In this document: positions 1 to 6,510 of the stretch, piece after piece
Layout: each line of letters opens with the position of its first letter
How positions within the stretch are numbered: position 1 is the stretch's first letter
Source of the DNA: DATNNN01 sp035601815
Lineage (GTDB): Bacteria; Pseudomonadota; Alphaproteobacteria; Rhizobiales; Xanthobacteraceae
Length of the DNA stretch: 7,627 nt
Assembly: GCA_035601815.1 (NCBI GenBank)
Contig: DATNNN010000055.1
Span: 1 to 7,627, forward strand
Reading direction: 5' to 3'
The notes under the pieces: model-generated
The model's database searches: none
What the model was told of the DNA's origin: nothing
Seen by the model: only the letters and a program-made list of their open reading frames with translations
Program-made: the position numbers and the translations under genes

Positions 1-1
1 C

Positions 2-2005
2 GCCGTGCTGATGCTCGCGCTCGCCGTCCCCGCCTTCCGCGAGACCACCGACGAGGACTGGCTGAAGAAAGCCGAGCTCGCCGTCATCTTCCTCGACCGC
101 TACGGCAACAAGCTCGGCGAGCGCGGCATCCGCCACAACGACACCGTGCCGCTCGAGGAATTCCCCGATCATCTGGTCAAGGCCGTGCTCGCCACCGAGG
201 ACCGGCGCTTCTACGAGCACTTCGGCATCGATTTCGCCGGCACGCTGCGCGCGCTCGGCGCCAACGTCCGCGCCCAGGGCGTGGTGCAAGGCGGCTCGTC
301 GATCACGCAGCAGCTGGCGAAGAACCTCTTCCTCAACAACGAGCGCACCATCGAGCGCAAGGTCAAGGAGGCGTTTCTGGCGGTGTGGCTCGAGACGCGG
401 CTGAAGAAGAGCGAGATCTTGAAGCTCTATCTCGACCGCGCCTATCTCGGCGGCGGCGCCTTCGGGGTCGACGCGGCGGCGCAGTATTATTTCGGCAAGT
501 CCGCGCGCGAGGTGTCGCTCGCGGAGTCGGCCATGCTCGCCGGGCTGTTCAAGGCGCCGGCGCGCTTCGCCCCGCACGTCAACCTGCCGGCGGCGCGGGC
601 TCGGGCGAACGTCGTGCTCGACAATCTGATCGAGGCCGGGTTCATGAGCGAGGGCCAGGTGTTCGGCGCGCGGCGAAATCCGGCGAAGCCGCTGGACCGC
701 GGCGAGGACAACGTGCCCAACTACTACCTCGACTGGGCGTTCCGCGAGGTGCAGGAGATCGTGGCGAAGAAGCTGCCGCCCACGGTCACCGAGCGCGTGT
801 TCGTCGTGAGGACCGCGCTCGATCCCAACATCCAGAAGGTCGCCGAGTTTACCATCGAGGCGCAGCTGCGCCAATTCGGCAAGGATTATGGCGCGAGCCA
901 AGCCGCCATGGTGATCATGGAGCCGAACGGGGCCGTGCGCGCCATGGTCGGCGGCCGCGACTATAACGAGTCCCAGTTCAACCGCGCGACCGATGCGCTG
1001 CGCCAGCCCGGCTCCTCGTTCAAGCCGTTCGTCTATGCGACGGCCTTCATGAACGGCATGAAACCCACGACCGTGATCCTCGACGGCCCGCTCTGCATCG
1101 GCAACTGGTGCCCGCACAACTACGGCAACTCCTACGCCGGCCCCGTCTCCATTTTCAATGCCTTGACGAGGTCGATGAACACGGTCGCGGTGCGCGTGGC
1201 GGAAGCCATCGGCCGCGACAAGATCGTCGCCGTGATGCGCTCGATCGGAATCACGAGCCCGATCATCATCAGCCGTCCGCTGCCGCTCGGCGCCGCCGAT
1301 CTTACAGTGCTCGAGATGACGCGCGCCTACGCGCATTTCGCCAGCGGCGGCTTCTCGGTGCATTCGCACGCGGTGATCGAGATCCGCACGCCGCCCGGCG
1401 ACATGATCTGGCGCGAGGACAGCGACGAGCCGAAGCCGCGCCAGGTGCTGCCCAAGATCGTGATCGACAGCCTCAACCCGATCCTGCACAACGTGACCGA
1501 AGCCGGTACCGGCCGCCGCGCGCTGATCGAGGGCGTGCCCATCGCCGGCAAGACCGGCACCACCAACGCCTGGCGCGACGCCTGGTTCATCGGTTTCTCC
1601 GGCAATTTCGTCGCTGGTATCTGGCTCGGCAACGACGACTACTCGCCCACGCGCAGGATGACCGGCGGCTCGCTGCCGGCGATGACCTGGCAGAAGGTGA
1701 TGGCCTACGCGCACCAGGGCGTGGAGCTGAAGCCCATTCCGGGATTGAAGATCGAGGCGAAACCCCCGCGCGTGGATGATAACCGCGTCGCCGCGGCCCC
1801 CGCCGCCAAGCCCACCGAGCTGCCCGTCACGCAGCGTCCGATCTCGCTCGCGCCGCGGGCCGCGGAGCGGCTGCTGCTGCTCGAGCGGCTCCTGCGCGAC
1901 GCCCCGGCGGTAGGTCCCGCGCCAACGACTGCGCAGACCGGCCGGACCGCCGCGGCAAAACCGACCGACACCGCCGTTCAGCCGCCGCCGCCGCGCGGCA
2001 ACTGA
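2..2005 (+). CDS. Class A penicillin-binding protein, PBP1A family (5' end cut by window)
   Basis: Bifunctional peptidoglycan synthase: glycosyltransferase polymerises lipid II and the transpeptidase cross-links stem peptides in the periplasm. Numbering from the GTG at base 5, the glycosyltransferase (GT51) motifs are EDRRFYEHFG at 65-74 with catalytic Glu65, GGSSITQQ at about 96-103, RKVKE at 118-122 and the KSEILKLYL block near 135. The transpeptidase has the SxxK box SSFK at 337-340 (nucleophile Ser337), SMN at 390-392 and KTGT at 516-519. Two cysteines (364, 369) sit in a GPLCIGNWCP segment. The last 80 or so residues are Ala/Pro-rich and low complexity. The frame is open to the window edge and begins inside what looks like the end of the N-terminal membrane anchor, so the cytoplasmic tail and most of the anchor are missing; the GTG at 5 is not taken as the true start. 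Family assignment is firm; choosing between mrcA and other PBP1A paralogues is not possible here. Confidence 0.95.
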   Translation, partial: AVLMLALAVPAFRETTDEDWLKKAELAVIFLDRYGNKLGERGIRHNDTVPLEEFPDHLVKAVLATEDRRFYEHFGIDFAGTLRALGANVRAQGVVQGGSSITQQLAKNLFLNNERTIERKVKEAFLAVWLETRLKKSEILKLYLDRAYLGGGAFGVDAAAQYYFGKSAREVSLAESAMLAGLFKAPARFAPHVNLPAARARANVVLDNLIEAGFMSEGQVFGARRNPAKPLDRGEDNVPNYYLDWAFREVQEIVAKKLPPTVTERVFVVRTALDPNIQKVAEFTIEAQLRQFGKDYGASQAAMVIMEPNGAVRAMVGGRDYNESQFNRATDALRQPGSSFKPFVYATAFMNGMKPTTVILDGPLCIGNWCPHNYGNSYAGPVSIFNALTRSMNTVAVRVAEAIGRDKIVAVMRSIGITSPIIISRPLPLGAADLTVLEMTRAYAHFASGGFSVHSHAVIEIRTPPGDMIWREDSDEPKPRQVLPKIVIDSLNPILHNVTEAGTGRRALIEGVPIAGKTGTTNAWRDAWFIGFSGNFVAGIWLGNDDYSPTRRMTGGSLPAMTWQKVMAYAHQGVELKPIPGLKIEAKPPRVDDNRVAAAPAAKPTELPVTQRPISLAPRAAERLLLLERLLRDAPAVGPAPTTAQTGRTAAAKPTDTAVQPPPPRGN

Positions 2006-2033
2006 CGAACCGTCCAATCAGCCGCGGATCGCA

Positions 2034-2615
2034 TTGGCCTTGCGCGCCCTCATTCTTCTCGTCGCCTTCGTCGTCGCCGCCGCAACCGGCCTCGGACTGA
2101 CATGGCTTGCGTCGGCGACCGGCAACGGCTTCGGCGCGGTTCGCGTCGGCGCGTGGAGCGCATGGCCAAAGAGCGGAACGCCGGATGCCGACCCCTACGC
2201 TCGCGCCGCGTTCGCCCGTTCGGGCGAGTTGCCGCTCGGCCTCGCCGATGGTCTCGCCTTCTACGCGGTCAACGACGACGGCGGCAATCGCCTCGACGGC
2301 CGCTGCGACATCCGCATCGCGGGCCGCCTGTCGCCGGCGCGCTTCTGGACCATCACCGTCTACGACGCGCGCGGACGTCTGATCGACAACGCCGCCGGCC
2401 GCTATGGCTTCACCAGCTCCGAGCTCGTCTGGGCCTCGGACGGACGCGTGGAAATCACGCTGGCACCGCGGGCCCGTAGCGGCAACTGGTTGCCTACCGG
2501 AGGACGCGAAGACATCGTCGTCATTCTGCGACTCTACGATACGCCGGTCGGCGTCGGCTCGCGCTCGTCGGACGCCGGAGAGATGCCGGCGGTAAGCCAG
2601 GAGCACTGCTCATGA
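2034..2615 (+). CDS. DUF1214 domain protein, membrane-anchored
   Basis: A 193-residue protein with one N-terminal hydrophobic helix (about residues 4-26) and then a DUF1214 domain, probably exported but anchored. Family-like features are LPLGLADGLAFYAVNDD at about 66-82, the CDIRIAGRLSPARFWTITVYD stretch ending at 111, GNWLP at 150-154 and the closing LRLYDTP at 165-171. DUF1214 has no settled biochemical role; it is often found fused or adjacent to DUF1254. The start is a TTG at 2034; a second in-frame TTG at 2040 is equally possible and no strong ribosome-binding site precedes either (only GGAT near 2026-2029). The gene follows the PBP1A stop by 28 bases, so co-transcription is plausible, and it overlaps the next gene by ATGA. 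The domain call is confident; the exact start is uncertain. Confidence 0.85.
   Translation: MALRALILLVAFVVAAATGLGLTWLASATGNGFGAVRVGAWSAWPKSGTPDADPYARAAFARSGELPLGLADGLAFYAVNDDGGNRLDGRCDIRIAGRLSPARFWTITVYDARGRLIDNAAGRYGFTSSELVWASDGRVEITLAPRARSGNWLPTGGREDIVVILRLYDTPVGVGSRSSDAGEMPAVSQEHCS
2599..2603 (+). promoter_or_regulatory. Ribosome-binding site for the DUF1254 gene
   Basis: AGGAG lies inside the end of the DUF1214 reading frame, 8 bases before the ATG at 2612. It supports that start and a translationally coupled pair. Confidence 0.75.
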
Positions 2616-3157
2616 GGCGCTATCTCTTGCCGATCGCTGCGGGCCTCGTCCTCGGGGGGCTTGTGCATCTGCTGTCGACCTTGGCCTTGCCGCGGCTCGC
2701 CTTGGACGACGCTTATGCGCGGCTCGCGCAGCTCGGTGCGCTGAACGCTTTGCGCCTCGTGCCAGAGCCGACGCCGTTCGCCGCGGCGATGCCGCGCATG
2801 GATCCGGCATTCGAGAGCGCCGTATGCCGCTACGACCTCAGCCGCGGCGCATTGCGCGTGCGCGTGCCGGTCACTGCCGATTACACATCCGTGTCGTTCT
2901 ACACACGTCACGGCCTTGCCTACTACGCGCTCAATGACCGGTCTGCCGGCCGCCGTCTTATCGAACTCGAGTTGATGACGCCAGCGCAGCGCGCCGCCCT
3001 GCCCGAGGACGAAGACATTACTGCTGCCGATCGGCTCATCGTCGAGTCGCCGACGACCGAAGGGCTCGTCTACATCCGCGCGCTTGTGCGCGAGCGTGGC
3101 GCACGCGGAGCTGTGCGCGCCCGCCTTAACGAGGCGAGCTGCGCGCCGGCTGCCTGA
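2612..3157 (+). CDS. DUF1254 domain protein, membrane-anchored
   Basis: A 181-residue protein with an N-terminal hydrophobic helix (about residues 5-27) followed by a short DUF1254-type domain. Visible family traits are a MDPAFESAVCRYDLSRGALRV segment with Cys72, then YTSVSFYTRHGLAYYALNDR at about 91-110 and a later VYIRALV near 153-159. The function of the family is not established. It begins with ATG overlapping the TGA of the DUF1214 gene (ATGA at 2612-2615) and has a good AGGAG site, so the two products are probably made together and may interact. Larger bacterial proteins carry DUF1254 and DUF1214 in one chain in the order 1254 then 1214; here they are two small separate proteins in the reverse gene order. 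Family assignment is from sequence resemblance only. Confidence 0.82.
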   Translation: MRRYLLPIAAGLVLGGLVHLLSTLALPRLALDDAYARLAQLGALNALRLVPEPTPFAAAMPRMDPAFESAVCRYDLSRGALRVRVPVTADYTSVSFYTRHGLAYYALNDRSAGRRLIELELMTPAQRAALPEDEDITAADRLIVESPTTEGLVYIRALVRERGARGAVRARLNEASCAPAA

Positions 3158-3174
3158 GATCGTCGTGGAGGGCG

Positions 3175-3378
3175 CTACTGGCGCGGCGTGCGGCGGCGCT
3201 TGCCGCTCGTGGGTTGGCCGCCCGAGGCGTCGGTGCTGACCAAGGATTTTGGCTCGGCCTTGTCCTCGCGCTCGATGCGGACCGTTGGAAGTACTAGAAC
3301 GTCGGCAAGGTGCAAGCGAGCAGCGTAAAGCGGCGCGGGGCGCGTGCGTTCGACGGGAAATCTAAGCACCGTACCCAT
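3175..3378 (-). CDS. Small conserved-type hypothetical protein, 67 aa, basic C-terminus
   Basis: The product is not recognised as a named family, though the opening MGTVLRFP resembles short proteins often seen in Rhizobiales. The frame stays open upstream to 3546, but the ATG at 3378 is chosen because a strong AGGAG lies 7 bases before it and because the upstream part would overlap the DUF1491 gene. The N-terminal half is mixed hydrophobic and charged (about residues 17-34, including ADVLVLPTVRIE); the C-terminal tail is rich in Ser, Gly, Lys and Arg and ends in a basic KRRRTPRQ, compatible with nucleic-acid or acidic-partner binding, which is speculation. No signal peptide or membrane helix is evident. 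It has its own 107-base upstream region with a CtrA-like element and converges on the DUF1254 gene with a 17-base gap. Confidence 0.65.
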   Translation of the reverse strand: MGTVLRFPVERTRPAPLYAARLHLADVLVLPTVRIEREDKAEPKSLVSTDASGGQPTSGKRRRTPRQ

Positions 3379-3385
3379 CGATCTT

Positions 3386-3390
3386 CTCCT
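3386..3390 (-). promoter_or_regulatory. Ribosome-binding site of the 67-aa gene
   Basis: On the minus strand this reads AGGAG (within GAGGAGA), 7 bases before the ATG at 3378. It decides the start of the small gene against longer in-frame alternatives. Confidence 0.75.
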
Positions 3391-3445
3391 CGGATGTTCG
3401 CGATCGCCGCGGACCGCTTTGGTCGCTCCTGATTTAAGGTTCGCT

Positions 3446-3465
3446 ATGGTTAATAGTTTGCTAAC
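3446..3465 (-). promoter_or_regulatory. CtrA-like box upstream of the 67-aa gene
   Basis: Minus strand reads GTTAG-CAAACTA-TTAACCAT, that is two half-sites 7 bases apart, one base away from the published alphaproteobacterial CtrA pattern TTAA-N7-TTAA; the TTAACCAT half also resembles an extended CtrA half-site. It lies in the 107-base AT-richer gap between DUF1491 and the small gene, its TTAA ending 71 bases before the ATG. I could not place convincing -35/-10 elements. Functional status is inference. Confidence 0.4.
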
Positions 3466-3485
3466 GGAAACCGCTTGTTCCAAGA

Positions 3486-3833
3486 TCACGCTTGGGCGAG
3501 ATCGAGAAAATGCCGCCCGGCACGGTCTTCCACTTCGACGATCCACAGGTCGGAGTCGAAATTCAACTCGCGCTTGAGCCGTGCCTCGATCTCCACCTCC
3601 GGCACGGTCCGGTCGCCGAAGCAGGAGGTGAAGCGCCGCTCGCTCGGACGGGCCTCGTCGAAGACGGTCTGCGGCGCCGGACCGAAGAGGACGGCCGTGC
3701 CGTCGAGCCTGTCTATCTTGATGAAGATCGCGCCCGCCTCTTCGGCGCCGCGGCGGCGGACGACCGCGAAGGCGCCCTCCAAATGGCAGCGGCGCACATA
3801 GGCCGCGACCCAGATCGCACTCTTCAGTCGCAC
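3486..3833 (-). CDS. DUF1491 family protein
   Basis: A 115-residue, probably cytoplasmic protein matching DUF1491 along its whole length: it opens with RLKSAIWVAAYVRRC, then GAFAVVRRRGAEEAGAIFIK at about 20-39, RLDGTAVLFGPAPQ at about 42-55, and ends with an acidic/hydrophobic DSDLWIVEVEDR block near 93-104. This family is largely confined to Alphaproteobacteria and has no assigned function. The start is GTG at 3833, preceded by GGAGG only 4 bases away. It follows the peptidoglycan-binding gene by 25 bases, a gap filled by a hairpin, so it is probably the last cistron of the kinase operon. No terminator with a T-run follows it. Confidence 0.9.
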   Translation of the reverse strand: MRLKSAIWVAAYVRRCHLEGAFAVVRRRGAEEAGAIFIKIDRLDGTAVLFGPAPQTVFDEARPSERRFTSCFGDRTVPEVEIEARLKRELNFDSDLWIVEVEDRAGRHFLDLAQA

Positions 3834-3837
3834 GAGA

Positions 3838-3842
3838 CCTCC
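3838..3842 (-). promoter_or_regulatory. Ribosome-binding site of the DUF1491 gene
   Basis: Minus strand GGAGG, 4 bases before the GTG start at 3833. Its first two bases are also the last two of the right arm of the adjoining hairpin. Confidence 0.65.
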
Positions 3843-3858
3843 GCCCTCTATCGGGCGG
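3841..3858 (-). promoter_or_regulatory. Intercistronic RNA hairpin before DUF1491
   Basis: Perfect inverted repeat: CCGCCC, a 6-base loop (GATAGA on the minus strand), GGGCGG. It fills almost the whole gap between the stop codon of the peptidoglycan-binding gene (3859-3861) and the DUF1491 ribosome-binding site, and overlaps the latter by two bases. There is no T-run, so it is not a classical terminator; modulation of DUF1491 translation or protection of the upstream mRNA are the likelier roles (inference). Confidence 0.5.
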
Positions 3859-4629
3859 CTACTCTAGCGGAGCGCCGGTAAAAGCGGCGAGTTCTCGTAC
3901 CAGCCGCTCGTTGACTTCACCGGTCACGGGAAGATCGCGGCTTTTCTCGAAGCGCTCGACTGCAGCGCGGGTTTCGGCGTCATGCTGGCCGTTGATGCGA
4001 ACCGGCCCGTAGCCATAGTTCGCAAGGGTGCGCTGGATCCCGATCACGCGGCCCGGCTTGGTTTCTTGCGGACGGATCGAGCCGGTGATGATTTCGGATT
4101 TCGCTACCGCGCGGCGGATCTGCGCGAGCACCACGTCATTCGCCTCACCGGCCACCCGCACCCCTTGTGCCTGCTCAAACTCGCGGATGGCTTGCGTCGT
4201 ACGCGGGCTAAGAACTCCGTCGACGGCGCCGTCGTAATAGCCGCGAGCGGCGAGCTCACGCTGCAGGTCGAGCACGAGATCGGTGCGGGAGCGCGAGGGT
4301 GCGGCCGCCGGCCGCGGTTGCGGCACGGGCACCACGGCAGGCGAAGGATCGAGCAGCGGCGCGGCGGGAACGACCGGTGTCGCGCGTTTGACAACGGGCG
4401 CCGTTGCTGTGGTCGCGGCCTGCGGCTTTACAAACAGGGGTGCCGGGTGGCGGGCACCCTGCAAGGCGGTAGCGTTGAGGACGACGACCAAGGTTGCTCC
4501 GGCTGCCACCGCCAGCACCACAAAGTCGGCGACGCGCAGCGGCGTGAAGCGGCGCGCGCGCCCGGACCTGCGCGGGCGGCGCCGCGGTTGCCGCGGCACG
4601 ATTTCTGGCTCGAAGTCGGGATCACGCAC
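3859..4629 (-). CDS. Membrane-anchored protein with two peptidoglycan-binding domains
   Basis: A 256-residue bitopic protein. Residues 1-34 are very Arg-rich (RRRPRRSGRARR), followed by one hydrophobic helix at about 35-51, giving an N-in, C-out topology. Residues 60-115 are an Ala/Pro/Val-rich periplasmic linker. Two PG_binding_1-type repeats follow, at about 117-173 (LVLDLQRELAARGYYDGAVDG and later TQAIREFEQAQG) and about 193-250 (VIGIQRTLANYGYGPVRING and AAVERFEKSRDLPVTGEV). No hydrolase or transpeptidase domain is attached, so it probably binds or senses the wall rather than cuts it. The GTG start at 4629 overlaps the end of the kinase gene by 8 bases (stop of the kinase at 4622-4624), implying translational coupling; only a weak AAGG precedes it. 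The pairing suggests a role linked to the kinase, perhaps as a periplasmic input, which is inference. Confidence 0.88.
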   Translation of the reverse strand: MRDPDFEPEIVPRQPRRRPRRSGRARRFTPLRVADFVVLAVAAGATLVVVLNATALQGARHPAPLFVKPQAATTATAPVVKRATPVVPAAPLLDPSPAVVPVPQPRPAAAPSRSRTDLVLDLQRELAARGYYDGAVDGVLSPRTTQAIREFEQAQGVRVAGEANDVVLAQIRRAVAKSEIITGSIRPQETKPGRVIGIQRTLANYGYGPVRINGQHDAETRAAVERFEKSRDLPVTGEVNERLVRELAAFTGAPLE

Positions 4630-6442
4630 TGCGCTTCACCTTGTCAGGGGGAGAGAAATCGGAATGCGCCGGGAACCGCTCAACGGCGGTCGTCGCCCTC
4701 GCCGTCGCCGGCACAGCCACCAGCGGCAGGCGAACCCGCACCGAAGTGCCCTCGCCGATGCGACTCACGAATTCGACGCGGCCGCCGTGCAGCTCGACCA
4801 GCCCCTTGACGACCGATAGCCCGAGACCGGTGCCTTCATAGGGCCGGTCATAGGATGAGCGCACCTGGAAGAAGGGGTTGCCAAGCTGGGCAATGTCGGC
4901 GTCGGCAATGCCGATGCCGGTATCGGTGACGAAGAACACCACCTCGCCCCGCTCGCGCCGCGCCACGACGGCCACGGAACCGCCACGGGCGGTGAACTTG
5001 ACCGCATTGGACAGTAGATTGAGCAACACTTGGCGGATCGCCCGCTTGTCGGCCACGAGCTCAGGCAGACCGGCAGCGAGGTCGAGCTTGAGCGCAACGC
5101 CCGCCTGTTCCGCCTTGAGCGCCAACATGTCGCGGCAGCTCTCGATCAGCGGTACAAGCGGGAACGGTTCGGGATGAATGGCGAAGTTGCCGGATTCGAT
5201 CCGGCTCACGTCGAGGATGCCATTGACCACGGCGAGAAGATGCTCGCCGCTGTCGCGGATGACGCCCGCGTATTCCTTGCGCCGCGCCGGATCGATTCCG
5301 GCGTCCCGCTCCTGCACCAGCATCTCGGCGAAGCCGATGATGGCGTTGAGCGGCGTGCGCAACTCGTGGCTGACCGTGGCGAGGAAGTTGCTCTTTGCGT
5401 CATTGGCGCGCTCGGCGTCGGCGCGCGCTGCCTCGACGGCGAGCGCATCGGCCTTACGGTCGGAGATGTCCCGGGTGACGGCAACTACGGCGCGGCCAGC
5501 GTCGCGCATATCGGTCGCGCCCTGATCATAGGCCCGGCAGCGCATCTCGACCCAGACGAATTGCGCGTCGGTCCCGGCGAGCGCGCCGCGACGCATCCTG
5601 TATTCGACCGAAATCTCGGTGCCGCGCGCGGCCGCTTCGGCGATCGCGGTAAGGAATGCGGGACGGTCGGCCACGTGCACCCGCTCGAACCAGCGGTGCC
5701 CGACGAGCTCACCGGCAGGGACGCCGAGAAGCGCTTCGGCCGCCGGTGAGACGAACGTCACCGCGGCATTGCGGCCATGCCGGGTGATTACGTCGGTCAT
5801 GTTTTGCGCGAGCAGGTGGTAGCGCGCCTCGCCCACCAGCGCGATGCGCTCGCCGAGGCGCGAGAGCGTGCACACGCCAAAGGCGACGGCACCGGCGTAA
5901 AGCGTCGCGGATAGCGCGCCGAGGAGGCCGAGTTCCGGCGTGTCGAAGGCGGCGTAATTCTGCGGCAACAGACCGAGGAACTGGGTAGTCCATAAACCGA
6001 GCGCCGTTGCGAGCGCGATGGCGGTTGCCGCCGCGACGACGCGACGCGAGGCGGAGAGCATGGCCTCGAGCGGCAGCACCGCGATCCACGGCACGGCAAA
6101 GGAGGTGATACCGCCGGTAGTGCCGGCGATAAGCGCGACAAGGCTCGCGAGCGCCGCGGCGGACAAGACGTGCGCGCGCTCGTAGGCGCCGGTCCGCGAC
6201 AAGTACACGGCGACCAGCACCGGCACGACCATCCAACCGTAGATGATCGCCGCGATCAGCGTGGGAGCGCCGGTGAGCGCGAGGTAAACAGGAAGAATGG
6301 CAAAAGCGACGAGTCCGCCGACTAGCCGTGTCGCGATGAACGCGCGATGGCGCGCTGCGGCGAGCGGATCGGCGCGCACCGACGGGTGCACGAGTGCTTC
6401 CACGTAGGCGCGAAGCGGTCGCTGAACGGCGCTGATACGCAA
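4622..6442 (-). CDS. Membrane PAS-domain sensor histidine kinase, DivJ/PleC/PdhS type
   Basis: A 606-residue hybrid-free sensor kinase. About six hydrophobic helices lie between residues 38 and 193 with short loops and no large periplasmic domain. A PAS domain with PAC tail spans about 205-328 (ARYHLLAQNMTDVITRHG through VAVTRDISDRK). A short coiled linker leads to the dimerisation/phosphoacceptor domain with H-box NFLATVSHELRTPLNAIIGF, phospho-acceptor His359. The ATPase domain has the N-box LLNLLSNAVKFT (Asn475, Asn479), G1 DTGIGI at 507-512, an F-box region FFQVRSSYDRPYEGTGLGLS with the G2 glycines 537-541. No receiver domain is present. The architecture and the RPYEGTGLGLS block match the family that acts on DivK/PleD in Alphaproteobacteria; absence of a periplasmic sensor favours DivJ over PleC, but this is inference. 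Start: TTG at 6442, the first start after an in-frame stop at 6479-6481; no clear ribosome-binding site, and a hairpin sits just upstream. First gene of a minus-strand operon. Confidence 0.93.
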   Translation of the reverse strand: MRISAVQRPLRAYVEALVHPSVRADPLAAARHRAFIATRLVGGLVAFAILPVYLALTGAPTLIAAIIYGWMVVPVLVAVYLSRTGAYERAHVLSAAALASLVALIAGTTGGITSFAVPWIAVLPLEAMLSASRRVVAAATAIALATALGLWTTQFLGLLPQNYAAFDTPELGLLGALSATLYAGAVAFGVCTLSRLGERIALVGEARYHLLAQNMTDVITRHGRNAAVTFVSPAAEALLGVPAGELVGHRWFERVHVADRPAFLTAIAEAAARGTEISVEYRMRRGALAGTDAQFVWVEMRCRAYDQGATDMRDAGRAVVAVTRDISDRKADALAVEAARADAERANDAKSNFLATVSHELRTPLNAIIGFAEMLVQERDAGIDPARRKEYAGVIRDSGEHLLAVVNGILDVSRIESGNFAIHPEPFPLVPLIESCRDMLALKAEQAGVALKLDLAAGLPELVADKRAIRQVLLNLLSNAVKFTARGGSVAVVARRERGEVVFFVTDTGIGIADADIAQLGNPFFQVRSSYDRPYEGTGLGLSVVKGLVELHGGRVEFVSRIGEGTSVRVRLPLVAVPATARATTAVERFPAHSDFSPPDKVKRSA

Positions 6443-6450
6443 CTCGATCG

Positions 6451-6473
6451 CGGCGCCCTGCGAAGCGGCGCCG
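6451..6473 (-). promoter_or_regulatory. GC-rich hairpin at the kinase translation start
   Basis: Perfect 7-bp inverted repeat: CGGCGCC, 9-base loop (GCTTCGCAG on the minus strand), GGCGCCG. The 3' arm ends 8 bases before the TTG start at 6442, in the place where a ribosome-binding site would be expected, and none is otherwise visible. In the mRNA this stem could limit initiation; that role is inference. Confidence 0.45.
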
Positions 6474-6510
6474 TCCCCTCACCTGCAGCGGGGAATCTGA
6501 CACCGCACGC

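Noticed and set aside
385..966. Long alternative plus-strand frame of 193 codons inside the PBP gene
   Set aside because: Composition is dominated by Arg, Ala and Gly as expected from an out-of-frame GC-rich gene; it lies wholly within a convincingly conserved PBP1A frame.
1741..2002. Ala/Pro-rich PBP tail as a frameshift or separate gene
   Set aside because: The frame is continuous with the transpeptidase domain, and low-complexity Ala/Pro tails are common in alphaproteobacterial PBP1A proteins.
1827..2606. Minus-strand open frame of 259 codons across the PBP end and DUF1214 gene
   Set aside because: Antisense to two well-supported genes, Arg/Ala-rich without recognisable domains; typical antisense frame in high-GC DNA.
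3158..3174. Bidirectional terminator between the convergent DUF1254 and 67-aa genes
   Set aside because: The 17-base gap and flanks offer only 4-bp GCGC self-complementarity and no T-run.
3480..3495. Inverted repeat CCAAG-N6-CTTGG at the DUF1491 stop codon as a terminator
   Set aside because: Only 5 bp of stem, spans the stop codon and has no T-run after it on the minus strand.
3982..4809. Plus-strand frame of 275 codons opposite the peptidoglycan-binding gene
   Set aside because: Antisense to a gene with two recognisable repeats; the translation has no coherent domain.
5709..6503. Minus-strand frame of 264 codons overlapping the start of the kinase gene
   Set aside because: Arg-rich translation without domain character, in a different frame from the clearly conserved kinase.
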